Part shown: positions 1 to 14,300 of the stretch, one piece after another | Layout: every line of letters begins with the position of its first letter | Numbering within the stretch: the stretch's first letter is position 1 | Assembly (NCBI GenBank): GCA_947652115.1 | Contig: OX393566.1 | Location: 26,786,281-26,850,280 of the forward strand | Direction of reading: 5' to 3' | Length of the DNA: 64,000 nucleotides | Origin: Blastomussa wellsi | Lineage: Eukaryota; Cnidaria; Anthozoa; Scleractinia; Plerogyridae | Program-made: the position numbers and the translations under genes | Notes under the pieces: generated by a model | Database searches by the model: none | What the model was told of the DNA's origin: nothing | Seen by the model: only the letters and a program-made list of their open reading frames with translations

Positions 1-449
1 GTTGTCATTTTATATTATTAAACTAGATAGTACTATTAAATAAAATTTTCTTGATTCAAAGTTTTTTTTTTACATATAATATTGACCAATGGAGTTTTTA
101 AATTTCTTCTGTAGTCCATACTTTCTTTGATGTTTCATCTACTTGAGGTAAGTAAAGTCTGTTGTGGTTGATTTGCATTAGTTAAAAGACTTAACATGTA
201 CATTTATGAGCAGGTAAAGGTGTGGTCTGTGTTTGAACCTGGTGGCCCATTAGGTTTGGGCTTAACTACGGTTTATGTAGCATAGTCAATTGCATGGCTA
301 CCTCCAGCTTTACATCTGGGTTGATAGAGGCCTGCAGTGTGAGAGAGTGAAAACGTGTGTCTTGGCTAAGAATACAACATGATCATGACAACTGCCCAGG
401 GCTCGAAGACATGCTTCTTAAACCAGAGTCCAATATCCTAACCATTAAT
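1..449. other. TRRAP intron start, nothing recognised
   Basis: AT-rich sequence upstream of the first fold-back element. I found no exon matching the missing N-terminus of TRRAP and no clear repeat. Confidence 0.5.
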
Positions 450-889
450 AAGTGCACCTAACCCCAAAATATTTGTTCGCTACAATAAACGTTTGCACCA
501 GTTCGAAACGTGTTACACCTTTCGTTTCTCCTTTTTACTAATTGCGGACTATTTATAGCATTTAAAAGTTACGAAAACTGTATGTTATTTACTTCACAAC
601 CGAGTCAGAAGGGGCATGGGTCTATTCCTGGGTTGACGTCACAAACTGATTTGCATGAATGTTTACAAAGACTTGATGCGATGCAAATCAGTTTGTGATG
701 TCGGCCCAGGAATAGCCCCACGCCCCTTCTGACACGGTCGTGAACCAAATAATGTACAGTTTTTCGTAACTTTTTTAATGCTATAAATAGTCAGCATTTG
801 GTAAAAAGGAGAAACGAAAGGTGTAACGTGTTTCGAACTGGTGCAAAGGTTTATTGCAGCGAAAAAATATTTTTGGGTTAGGTGCACTT
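450..889. repeat. 440-bp fold-back (MITE-like) element
   Basis: Two arms of about 210 bp are near reverse complements. The left begins AAGTGCACCTAACC and the right ends GGTTAGGTGCACTT. The spacer around 660-680 is about 20 bp. There is no coding capacity. It lies in the intron ahead of the first TRRAP exon in the window. Confidence 0.85.
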
Positions 890-988
890 TAAGCCCCTGT
901 CTTTGGCTTAAGATTTAATATTGAGGTATAAATTGTTAACTTTTATTTTCTGAAGTAAGCATCTGATGTTTTTAATTTACACAAACAG

Positions 989-3900
989 ATTGAAAATGAA
1001 GAGAATGTGTTGGTGTGTTTGAGGATCATTATTGAGCTTCATAAGCAGTTCCGTCCACCTTTACAATCCGAGGCAAGTACAGTTAGCAGTATTCTAGCCT
1101 GCAGTGCAGGCGTATTTTGGACGCGTGAGTGCACATGTTCCTATTAGGCCACCATCTTGGATTTGGTAGCTGTGGAGGATTGGGGTGAGGAAATATTTTC
1201 TGAGGGAGTAGGTGTTAAGTAAAAAAAATCCTCTACCAGTCAAGCGTCCAAGATGGCGGTAACGATTTATTACCTAGCGTCTAGCGTTCCGCTCCATAAT
1301 AACGCCTGCACTGCATGCTAGTAGTAATATTCCTGAGTGGAGGAGGAGGAGGAGGAGGAGTTGAACAGTACAGGAAAAGATTCTCATGGGCAGGAACATT
1401 ATTTTACCATAAAAATGTTGGAACTGTTCAACGTGTAAGCAAATGTTGATGATGATGCATTGCATGATCGTAAGAACAATGGTGTGTAATTTTGGATTTA
1501 AGACATCTTGTATTAAAATGAATTAGTTTTAATGTTGCTGTTTAAATAATTTTTTGAATTACAGATTCAGCACTTTTTACAGTTTGTAAAGACGATTTAC
1601 AAAGACCTTCCAACAAATGTGGTATGATTTACATCTCTCTTTGACAGTTGGATATTGATTACTGGTTTAATTTCAAGTGATTCTTTTCTTATTTCAGAAA
1701 CAATTCTTTGATGTTGTACCAATATCTGCCACTGGGTTTTTACCTCCAGAAAGCAATGCCGCTACCACGCCGACCACTGCCACCCCAGGAATAAGCAGTG
1801 GTGCGGCATCCACCACCTCCCCCTTGAACACAGGCGATGTGGGGGGTACTAAGAGTGGTCAACAGGTTTGTACATAATTCTCAAGCTTCTTAGCATCATT
1901 CATGAGCAAGATTTTAGTGAATTTGATTCATTAATATTTTGGTTTCTTTCTTGGTCCACAAATAAATGGAATCTATTTTAATTATTATTAAATAAAAATA
2001 ATGTGCACTCTGCATTATTTTGTCAATTTCCTGTAGTGATCAAAAACTAAAAAACAAATTCCATACAAGAGACAATTATAAAAAATAAAAATTACATGTT
2101 ATGGAGCATTTGTCTTTCTGTAACATTAGATTTCCGGTAAAGAAATTGAATTTGATGTTTCATGTTTTTTCTTCCGTAGACAACAATTCCTAAGGCTGTG
2201 AATTCACTCAAAGTTTTGGCTGAGCTGCCAATCATTGTTGTGTTAATGTATCAGGTAAAACAAATGTTTTGAATTATGTGTCATTTTACACAATACATGT
2301 CTATCTTAATGTCTATTAGCCTCCTACACACAGATGTTCTTTTGGCTTGTCACGCAATCTTCCTACTTTCGTTGGCGAGGAAGATTGTATGACGAGCCAA
2401 AGGAATGTCTGTATAGAAGGCTAAATGTTTATAGTATGATATAAGCTACAGTAGGTACATGTAGAACTATGGTTATTCTATATTTAATTTACAAGTAAAA
2501 CCAAGTGTCACAGTTTACAAATTTACATGTAGTATTACAGTGTGACGCGCCTAACTGTGGCCACCCAACAAACTTTTTTTACAAGTTATAATTAGCCAAT
2601 CAGAGTGCACGAACTTGTTTGAGCTGTCCCGCCTCCTAGGAATTCTCAAAGCTGTTCTCACAAAACCTGTCACGCTTTTAACAAGGAGGTAGGACATTCG
2701 CGCTCTCTGATTGGCTAATTTGTCAAAAAAGTTTGTTGGGTGGCCACAGTTAGGCACGTCACACTGTAATAATAATTATATAAAACACTTTATTATTTTT
2801 ATCTTTTTCTTTCTGCAGTTGTACAAACAAAATGTCCACAGTGTTGTAGCAGACTTTATTCCTTTGATCATGAACACCATTACACTACAACCGTCTCTAA
2901 CAGCAAGGTAACATATCAACATTTAGTACCCAACTATTTTATCATTGTTAAGGTTTCCAAAACTTGGACTGATTTAAGCGATACTCAATTTTGCCACTGT
3001 TCATCAAATGCTTAATAATCAATAATATGTAATCATGGTTTTAAACAAATGTTGAGCTATTAGGTGCATATCAAGTAGTGGTCATGGTTTTACGTTACTG
3101 ATACTTTTTTAACAACATTACAATATGGTTCAATTAAAAGTTCTAAGATGTTAGCTTTAAGTCCTAATGTCTCAAAAGCAAGTGTGGTGACTTATAACCA
3201 TTTAGCTATTGAACTGTGGACAATGCAATAAGTCAGGACCTAAGCACCCACTTAGGGCGTTAATGCCTACTGTTTAAGACTCGAAAGAAAGCTTAGGAAA
3301 ACTCAGTCAGTGGCCGAAAGTTAATACGGAGTGTTTTAAACAGTCATTTGTAAATAGGTTAATTTTTAAATATCACTTATCAATTTAATTAAAATTATAT
3401 CCTGTTGCATCATTTTTAGCATATCTCTAAAAATAATACTGTATGTAAACGTGATTTTGTAGTTTTAATCATGTGTTAATAAAGACTAATTATAGTAATT
3501 ATTATAATAATTATAATTTCATGAAGTTTAAAAAATTGTTTAGAAGGAGCCAGGCCTTTAGTCAGAATTGGAAAAGAGGCCGTCCAAAATACGCTATGGG
3601 GCCTGCTAAAAGGAACAATTTATAAAGCAAAATACGTGTATGGAAAAATTTTCTTTAAAAAGTGGCCGTCCACAGGATGCCTGGACGGCCATCTGGCTAA
3701 AAGCCTGAAAGGGGCTCAGAGTCACATTAAACTTTTGAAAGTTTGAGGTAGATGTAAGCTCCTTCTGATGGTGATTGTTTTCATTTTCTAGAAAATCTCA
3801 AACTTTCAACAAAGAAGTGTATGTTGATTTTGTGGCAGCACAGATCAAAACACTGTCATTTCTAGCATACATCATTAGGATTTACCAAGACATGGTCAAC

Positions 3901-5351
3901 ACATACTCGCAGAATATGGTTGGTGGAATGTTGGGTCTACTGCGCTACTGTCCACAGGAAGTTGCTCATCTCAGAAAAGAGTTACTCATTGCTGCAAGAC
4001 ACATTCTGGCCACAGATCTCAGAAACAGTGAGTTGAATGCAGTATGAAATTTCAATGAATCTCATCAAAAAACCATGCACTAAAAATATTTCCAAGGCTA
4101 TCTTTCAAACTGTAGAGCTACATGTACACTGTAGAGGTGTGGTGGCAAAAATGATTATGTCATGTGGTGTCCTGGACTCTGCCTCTGTATCAAGCCACTT
4201 GTATTGGGTTCATGTCTCTGTTGTGGTCACTGCGTTGCGTTCTTGTACAAGGCATATTGACACATGTGGTGTAAGGGCGACCTGACAGAATGCTGAGGAG
4301 TAACCTGTGATGGACTAGCATCCCATCCAGGGGGGAGTAACCAGTGATGGACTAGCATCCCATCCAGGGGGGAGTAACCTGTGATGGACTAGCATCCCAT
4401 CCAGGGGGGAGTAACCAGTGATGGACTAGCATCCCATCAAGGGGGGAGTAACCAGTGATGGACTAGCATCCCATCCAGGGGGGAGTAACCTGTGATGGAC
4501 TAGCATCCCATCCAGGGGGGAGTAACCAGTGATGGACTAGCATCCCATCCAGGGGGGAGTAACCTGTGATGGACTAGCATCCCATCCAGGGGGGAGTAGC
4601 CAGTGATGGACTAGCATCCCATCCAGGAGGGAGTATCAATACACTGTACTTGTAGTCACTTCAGTTTACAGAACCGGAGTTACATGTAAGTGCTGGAAGA
4701 TATGAGCCAGTTGGGCTTGAAGGACTGTCAGGTAACTGTATTTGCTCATTTGTTTTAAATTCACAGGATTTGTTCCTCACATTGATCAGTTATTTGATGA
4801 GGAAGTCTTGATCGGTAAAGGCTGGACAACCAAGGAGTCCCTGCGTCCCCTGGCTTACAGTACCCTGGCTGATCTTGTTCACCATGTGCGCACCCATCTT
4901 CCCCTGCCACACCTGTCATTAGCAGTACACATGTTCTCTAAGAATGTACATGATGATTCACTTCCTGTCAGTATACAAACAATGTCATGTAAGGTATGTT
5001 AAAATGTGCACTACCTGGCATTTGATAAGAATAATAAATTATTACTAATCATTATTATTTATTAATTAATAGTAAGTTGGCAACAAAAGGGAATTAGTGG
5101 CTTACTGTGTCCTTTATTCATTTTCCCAGCTTTTGTTAAATCTTGTTGAATGTATCAGACAGAAGAGTGATGAACAAGGAACTGTAAGTACATCAAATTT
5201 CGTTTTGTTTCATGTGTTTTTTGTGATGTGCAATCAAATTTCATTGTTTATCTTCGTAGGGTCGTGAAATTCTGATGAGGATGCTTGAAGTGTTTGTGAG
5301 GAAATTCCAGTCAATAGCTAAACACCACGTTCCAGCCATTTTCAACAGATG
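989..5351 (+). CDS. TRRAP: TRRAP exons 1-9 of the window (N-terminal HEAT solenoid)
   Basis: Exons: 989-1072, 1565-1621, 1698-1865, 2180-2254, 2819-2907, 3792-4027, 4767-4993, 5130-5183, 5260-5351. The first exon encodes the conserved segment around [20 protein letters not shown] and ends at a GC donor (1073-1074). Exons 4-7 encode the highly conserved solenoid with [52 protein letters not shown] and IQTMSCK. Exon 3 carries a Thr/Ser/Pro-rich insertion (residues from [10 protein letters not shown] onwards) where human TRRAP also has a divergent linker. Between these exons the introns hold three fold-back elements, a LINE tail and a SINE with a satellite, listed separately. Confidence 0.93.
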
Positions 5352-8300
5352 GTACAGTATCTTGAATTTGATTTCCCTTTGATTCAAATAATATCTGTTC
5401 CTAAGTCAAATTGGAATTTGGAAATGTTGGTTTTTCAGGGGAGGGGAATGCTGGAGTACTTGGAGAAAAATGTCTTGGAGCCTGGTAGAGAACCAGCAAC
5501 AAACTCAACCCACACATGACATTGGGTCTGGGAATCAAACCTGGGCCACATTGGTGGGAGACGAGTGCTCTCACCACTGAGGAAAAGGATTAGTAGAATG
5601 GGAGTTATTATTGCAGTCTGTCCCTTGTTCACTGTAATTTGGTTTTATCAACTGGGTTGATAATGTCAATTGGCCACCGTAAAGAGATTCAAGTGCTGAC
5701 GTTTCGAGCGTTAGCCCTTCGTCGGAGCGTGATTGATTGGGTTTAAAATACTTTTAAAACAGTCATTTTCACATCTGCAAAGTTGATATTGGTAATAAAA
5801 GCAGAAATACTCAATAGATCTCTGTTTCAAAACAAGTTTACATGTGAAACCATTCAGTCCATGAAAATGAGTTTGCTCTGAACATGAACTTGCAGATAAA
5901 ACAGATTTTAATATGATTGTGAATGGTTTTGCATTTTGACACGGAGGCAAAAGAGAATTCGGAAATGACCTATGTGGAGTACTGACTGCAGAGACTTTGA
6001 TGTTTACATTATTATTTTTGCATTTAAAATTTTGTAGCCCACAGATGAGCGAAGTTCAAGCTCAGCAGCAATCTTCTCAGCAGTCCACTTCTAGTTCATC
6101 CATTTCCTCTGCAACTGCTAGCACAGCTGTTGATCGTAGCTCGTTATCTACTGCTCCGTCAGCTTCCAGTGGAGACACTCAGTCCTCAGAAAAGCAGGAC
6201 CAAGATGCAGTGAAGGTTAATGACCAGTTCCTCACAATGATTATTTATGGATTAATTTACAGATTAAAACAGGAGACAGTTAAAACTTTATTAAGCTGAT
6301 TAAACATTATTATTGATCACAAATTTCTTTTTCCATAGAAGTTACCAACATCTCCTCCAGGTAAACTTTTTTCTCTGTTTTTCTTATCAAAGCAATTATT
6401 TTACAGTTAGTTTAACACGTACTACTTTCTTACAAAGTCAATAATTTGTACCTGCTGGTATCATTTAGCAGGCCCTAGCCCCACGACCACTTTCTCTGTG
6501 CCTGATTGCCGCAGCATGGTAAAAACACTTGTGTGTGGCGTCAAGACCATCACGTGGGGTGCTGGATCGTGTAAAGTATCAGGAGGTAAATGGCTCTCTG
6601 TCTTATTAAAAGCATTCATGACCAACCACAAGAAAGGAGCTATGTGTTCTGTCTTTGGCTCTTTACAGACCATGCATCCTTACAGAGTTTCTCTTTTGTG
6701 TGTGTGCTATTTTATTATCACCAGTTTCCATTAAAATTGTAAAAATTAAAAAAAACACTATGTGAAACTGACCTGCAACAAGTCAATTTTTGTATAATGA
6801 AGGTCGTGATAACTCTGTTATATATACATGTAGTTGTACATGTATGTGTCTCCCAGAGAATGACTGAACATCAGGGAGTGCCAACTTTGTGCAACACATT
6901 ATTTTCTTGAACTCAGAAGACCCAATTCTCGACTCAATTCTAGATATTTTTCAATACTCTATTCTTTAATATTGAGTGTCAAATAGAGGAATGATCATGT
7001 GACTTGAAAAACGTGGAAGACGGGTGCCTGGGATAACCAGGGGCCTCCATTGTGACCAGCCAGTCCCTAGACAGTATAATGCCCCCCGTGGCTGGCAATC
7101 TCGGCAACCCAGCCATTGGCCCCCGTGCAGTCTTCTAGACATCTGTCACACTGAGAACAGCGGAGAAGGGGAAGGGGAGGAGGTGGAGAAGTTGATGAAG
7201 TGGCCAGTGCTATGCTGGAAACAGCTGCGAAACTCAGGCAAAAGGCTCATATTATTGCTGTTGGTGGCAGGTACCAATTACAATATACATAACAGCTAGA
7301 CAATCTCAAAGTGGGAATACATGTAAAGTAAAGGTTTGATGTGATGGTTACAAAACATGCACCATGCCATGTAAGAACGTTTGAATTAGAAACTTCATAC
7401 TTGTATCAAAACTGAAGGATCACTGTACTCTCCTCTTCAGCTGCTGGTGACGTCAATGCTCCTGCTTCTGCTCAAGCCAACAAAACATTCCTTCCATGGG
7501 AGACGCATCTGTTCACAAGACTCCTGAAATATGGTATGCATTTCTAACATGTTCAAATTTGCTTCAATTGCGACTTTCATAAAAGTTGAAGGAATCAAAT
7601 GATTATTGTTTCTGTTATATTCTGCTCTGTTTCATTTAGTTCTTTTACATGCATAAATGTATTTTATTCTGTCTGTTTTCATTTGTTCCATTCGGTTTTG
7701 ATTTTCTCTGTACTGTGGTTTTCTGAACTGTTGTTTTATTAGATGTTGCATGGTCTGATTGTGTTCTGTTCTAACATTGTTGATGAACACACGAATTATG
7801 ATGGGTTTTATCAGCTAAAGAAGAACATCAGATTGTTTAGTTTTATATTTAGGGAATGAATGACCATAATAAGTATGTAATGTAATAGTAAGAATATTCC
7901 CCATTTAGAACGACATTCAGTAATGCATAAGAATATATTAATTGGCAAGTCAGTGCTTCACTCTTGTTAACCTTAGTTCTCTAAACGTCAGCCCTACAGG
8001 CCCTGGACATCTATCAAGTATCTGTCAGTCCAAACACAGGACAGTACTACCTCAGGCCACCCAGGTATGATGAGAGTTACCCTGCGAGTACAGTATTAGT
8101 CAAATTGAATGGTTTGTGATTTAGAAACATGGGTGTTTGGTTTTTACTAGATTACTGACAGAATGTGCAGCTCAATTCCATGAAAGCTACATGTGACACT
8201 TTGAATACTATCATTCTGAGCATGTTTATTGAAAGCCAATTACATGTAACAAATGAATAAGTTCTGCTACTCACTGTCATTTAAGTTATAGTTCAAGGGA

Positions 8301-11300
8301 TAAGCCAAATGGGACCAAATAAAGTAGTCATTACCAAATTAATTATTCATTAAACAAAAGTTTTCTTGATGATTGCCCGTTTTGTCTTGATAAGTTTTCA
8401 GTTATTGTTGATACAGTAAGTATTGTTTGCCTGCTCTGGGTGTTTTCCTGCTTTGTTTTAGCTCTCAGCAAGTACGGATGAAGGAAGAAAAGGAAATCCT
8501 AGAGCACTTTGCAGGAGTGGTAAGTATATTATTGCACATGTATGTTACCAAAATCATATGGTAATTGCGATAAAGCCATAATACCTTTGTCTCACACAGT
8601 TTACAATGATGAACACATCAACGTTCAAAGAAGTCTTCACAGCCAGTATTAAGGTATTGTCCTGACATTTTGATTGTCCAACAGCTGAATATGTTGTTGT
8701 GGCATATATTTTTTGTCAACAATTATTGATTGTTTTTTATTTATAATATTCAGTACCTGGTGGAGAGGATACATACAAACTATGCTCTGCAGGTAACAAC
8801 CATTGCTGATGGATAAATCGGTGTTTTTATGCCAGGAATAAATGACAGAATGTGAATTATGTAGAAATCCGATAATTAACCCAGCACATTTAACTTGCAG
8901 GAATATCTTAATTCTGTTTGTTTAACTTCTCTATTTAGATCATCCCCAACTCATTTCTGGCCAATCCAAACACATCAGCCACATTTGCTACAATCCTTGT
9001 CCGATTTCTGCTGGACAGGCTGGATGAAATGGGAAGTGAGTTGTCACAATTCTTTGTTAGAGTGAGTTTCAATTGAGTGTTGTCAAACCAAAACCAAAAG
9101 TAATTACTTTGGCAAATCATAAAGGATGGAGACAATCCAGCAATCCAATCAAAACTGAAAGTAATTTCTCATAGCTGACTCAAAGCATGCACAAGTCACA
9201 ATTGGTTTTGGTTTTACTCCTGATTGGTTGAAAATGTGGCACAACATTTTTAAACCAATCACTAAGCGAAGTAATTAAAATACAAAACCAAAGTAAACAC
9301 AGAATAACTTTTGACACTGGAGTGAAAACTCTATACTGGTCAGTATTATTGATTGAAGGATTACTCAACCAGCTGTTGGGCATGTCAGTTCATTTTGGTC
9401 TGACCATTATTTCATGTATATAGTTACTTAGTACATACTTTACTGTAAACTTTATGCCAAACAAGACTACAAGGCCTGTCAAGGACAGTGGCTGTTATAC
9501 ATTCCTGCATTCACGATAATGGTGTTTTTGTTTTGTTTTTTAGCTAACATGGAGCGTTCCAATCTTTATCTTAAGTTGTTCAAGCTTGTGTTTGGTTCCG
9601 TTTCTTTGTTTGCCTCAGAAAATGAACAAATGTTGAAGGTAGGTGAATACTGTGGATGAACAAAACAATATTGGCCAAAATAAAATACAAGCAACTTTCA
9701 AAAAGTTCACAGTGACTCCTTGCAATATACAGTATGATGGGTTCCTGTGAGAAATGATGAATTTTGTATTAATAAAACTATTAAAAACTGCTAAAATTTT
9801 GGTTAAAGATAAAAAATTGAACGTCTTCGACTAAAATTTAGTCCTCCTTGTATTTCCATTTTTAAAATTTGATGCTATTATTTATTTCAGCCCCATTTGC
9901 ATGAGATTGTGAATCGGTCCATGGAGCTTGCCTGCACCTCAAAGGAGCCATACAATTTCTTCTTATTGTTGAGAGCACTTTTCAGATCCATTGGCGGAGG
10001 TAAAACCATGTGCATTTGGTCATGGAATTTGCGCAATATCAATGTTAAATTAATTATTATTGTTATTTAATCCTCACAATCATCATAAAATAAAATCAAG
10101 TTTGATCTGTCACTGGTTTTGTGGTAGTGGCTACCCAACTCTAACTTGATGCATGATGAATTTCAAATAAATTTGTTTATTTTATTTGCAGGCAGTCATG
10201 ATTTGTTGTATCAAGAGTTTTTGCCTCTCTTACCAAATCTCCTCCAAGGTTAGGAACTATTTTTTAAAATGCTAAAACAAACACCAGCAGCTGTGTTTCT
10301 TTAACTTTGGAACATTGAAAACACTTGCACTAGCCCTTTTTTCAAATTACTCCATAATTTTTTTTCAGGTCTCAACAATCTTCAAAGTGGGATCCATCGT
10401 CAATACATGAAAGATCTGTTTGTGGAGCTGTGCCTTACTGTACCTGTCCGACTGAGGTAAAGTAGGGAAGTTGAAAACCGAGTGTAATGGAAGCCTATAT
10501 ATCAGATAAAACTTGAGGTCATCATGTATTACTGACAGTATTTTACTGACTGTAGGGAAACCCTCAGAGACTTTATAAGAACCTATTTTTACCTGCATTA
10601 CATTCAAAATATTGACGTTTTTAAGGAGAAGCACAAATCTGATCAGTTATCTGTTTTAACCAGTTCAGACAGCTTTTTGTTAGATGGCTTAACTCCTTTA
10701 TTATTGCTTTTTCAGCTCTTTGTTGCCTTATTTGCCCATGTTGATGGATCCTCTGGTTTCTGCTTTGAATGGCTCCCAGACACTCGTCAGTCAGGTACTT
10801 AAAACTCCTGTCGCAAGGTTCTACCAAGAAGGGTCTTGGTAGCAAGGGTGCATGTTTTGTTTAGAGGGTGGAGTAAGGAAAAGGGCACATTCTCTGTATC
10901 CTGTAAGAAAGAATCGACTGAAGAGCAACTTGTCCCCACAGTAGATAAGAGTTTACAGATGTTTGAGTTTTGGAATAGATTTGTTAGGTCAAGCAACTGC
11001 AAACAACTTATGTACATGTATGTTAACAGGTAAAATGTGATGTTTGTATCATTTCACCACCAGGGTTTACGAACATTGGAGTTGTGTGTGGACAACCTTC
11101 AGCCAGATTTTCTTTATGACCACATTCAGCCAGTGAGGGCAGAACTGTTTCAGGTATGTCTACAAAGTTGATTTATTGTAACAAATATTTTTGTTTTGTA
11201 GAACTTGTGAAAAAAGTGTCACTCTTAATAGAATTCCAGTCCAGCCTCTACTAGCTGTATGCAGGTCGATATTTCAACAGTTCATTTTTGTTAACATTTT

Positions 11301-14300
11301 ATGTTTTAGGCACTTTGGAAGACTCTTCGCAATCCACATGACAGCATTGCTCATGTCGCCTTCCGTGTTTTGGGCAAATTTGGTGGTGGCAATAGGAGGA
11401 TGCTAAAGGAACCACAGAAGGTCTGTTAAGTTTTTCATCCATAAAAAATGGCGTGATTTTCTTTTATAAATTCATTTCTGTCAGTTTTAAGCTTCACAAC
11501 AGAATGGTGATGTTAATGCAGAACTCCGAACCAAACTTGTGGTAAATCCAATTTGGTACAAAAGGTCTTACTGTTGTCAAATTTTTCTTGATTTTAGCCT
11601 AGTACAACCCATATTTCTAACAGGATTTTCATACCTTTCTTTCAGCTGAAATACAACAATGCAGAAACCCAGGGACCATGCCTGTCTATATTTTACCCAG
11701 AAAACACCAATCCTGTATCACTCCCTGTGACTTCTGTAAGTCAATCAAACGTTCAATAATATCTTTTGATTAGCATGAGTTTATGTTTGAGATAATGTTG
11801 CAATTGCCTGTTATCTATTAGGTGATTGAAAGAGCTCTGACAGTGCTCAAGACTCTTCCGCCCAACATGGCAGTACTCCCTCAGCAGTCGCCAATGCAAA
11901 TTGACCACACTGTGTTTTACAGAAAACAGGCTTGGCTAGTTGTACAGGTAATGATGATGATGACGATGATGATGATGGTGATGATGATGATGATGATTAA
12001 TGATGGTGATGATGATCATGATAAGATCATGATCATAATGATGATTGCCTGTAATACATGTATGTAGTGTAAACAGTTTGATTGCAATTTCTTTTGCAGT
12101 CGTTTCTTATTGCCATGATGTCACTGGAAGATACTGAATCGATATTCAATCATGTCCTGACACGCAAAAGGTATCAGATCTGCTGTCAATGTGATAATAA
12201 AGCTGAACTTTGAATTTGAATTTTGATCCACAATTCTATTGACATGCATCTTCTTTTCTTAGCTTTAGAACAGGAAATCCTCCCATTGTTAACAAGACAG
12301 CTGTCCCACCTTGTGCTGATGAGCCTTCTAAAAAAGTATTTGAGCAAGCCATCACTGGTGCACTGTGTAAGGGCCTTCACTAGTTATACATTATGTGGCA
12401 GCCAAATCAACTGCAAATGAAAATTATGTATTTGTATTACCTGTAGAAAAAGGATTCTGTCAATCTTAGCTCTTCCTATCATTTCTTATCTTGAACCTTT
12501 TCATTCACTTACTGGAAACTGAAAACTTTCTGAATTTGTTACTTTGAATGTTGAGCTCTTCCTGCCACGGCAAAACAATCCATTAATGGTCTGCTATACA
12601 CTGTGTAAATGAAGTTAGAATGTGCATTGGACTCTCGCTGAAAGTTCTTGTCTTGGCTCTTCCTATCATTTCCAAGCTATAAAGGTGTACATGTAGTCTA
12701 GACTAAAGGTAACTGTTGATTTAAGTCATGGACGAAACTTAGCCTACATAATCTCCATATAACAACAAATTGCTATAATTGCATTTAGTTACTCTACCTT
12801 TAGTTAGTTGAAGTATTTGTACGTTTCTTTTTGTACAGTGTCTGGTACTATTAAGGAATTGAAGGCAGATGCTGTTCCATTTGTTTCACAAATTGTGCGC
12901 CATTACACGATTGTGGGTGTTGCGCAGCAGTCTGGTCCTTGTCCAATCAAGCCACAAGCAAGGTAACAGTGATAATGGAAACTTAATAACAAAGCACCCA
13001 ACTTCATTTGTCTTTTAACTGCTAATACCATTTGTTTATTGACATTCCTCTTGAACTGTAAAGAAATCGTCGAGGAATAGACATTCATGTCATGGTAGAT
13101 GCCATAGCGGCAGTGATGGCTATGGAAGACAAGGAATTTTACAAAGTTGGTGAACTTGCTGTTGCTGTGATGATTGAAACTGCGACTACTATAGCAGGGG
13201 ATCCATATAAGGTAACCATGCACAGGAAGACTAACACATTTGTTTTATTAAAGGTCTATCAATTTTTGGAACAAACTACCAAGGGATATTAAAAGCAAGG
13301 ACTCATTCCATATTTTTAAAAGGAGGCTTTTAGATTTTTATGATGACAAAACCCTTTCTTATAATCTTACAATTGAGGGTGTAAGTTGATTAAGCTATTT
13401 TTAAATTAACTTGGTTGTAAATAATATCATGTGATAATTATTACTATTTTAATTTATTACTACTTTTATGATTATAATTATTACAACTATTATTTTGTTA
13501 ATATTAATTGGGGTTGAACAAAAAAACTGATAACTATTCAGCACTGCAGTGTAGTTGTATTCAGCTTTGTATGCCAAGTCTTGAAGATTTTGTATGCGTG
13601 ATGAATACAGCTACCATTATAGGGAATCAGGGATCACTTTCCCTCAACTAAAATCTTCACTAGCCATTTGCTCAAAGTATTTGCATTGGTGAACGTAGTT
13701 TATCTTTGCATGTGGCTTGTTCTTTGTAGAATAATGCCTTATGCCAAATTATTAGGCCTAAGAGTTTGTAACTGCCATTGATAAGTCGCTTATACTGACA
13801 TTACAGGCGGCACGTTTGCCTTTGTTTGAATACCTGTCTGAAAAACTTTGTGGATGCTGCTATGAGAGGGCTTGGTTTGCCAAGAATGGAGGGTAAGCTG
13901 TTGTCTGTAGAGATTTTTCTTGAAATTGGAATATTCTATTCTAATCTTTTTCAACTATTTACCTGGCTGTTAATTTATTATTGCAGCTAAGATCTCTTGT
14001 TGTCAGGTATTTTTAGATGTAGACATCAGACTGAGTTTGTTTTTCTTCAGATGCACTGCTATTAATTTCCTAATGAAGAGGATGCCACTTCAATGGGTCA
14101 TTGAGCATCAGCTAAGCTTCATTAATGCACTTTCCTTTGTCATAATGGATCTCACCAATGAGGTCAGTAAAAACTCCTGAGATCCACGACACAGTGTACC
14201 AGACATGTCAGATTCCAATACATTTGAGATTCGAAGTTCTCATTTTAACTGTATCTCTGTGCTTTTGTCTACATTTTCGTCATTTACATTTTCAGTAGGA

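Noticed and set aside
4301..4633. Regular repeat that could suggest a CRISPR array
   Set aside because: Units are head-to-tail without unique spacers, and the unit is part of a SINE. The genome is eukaryotic.
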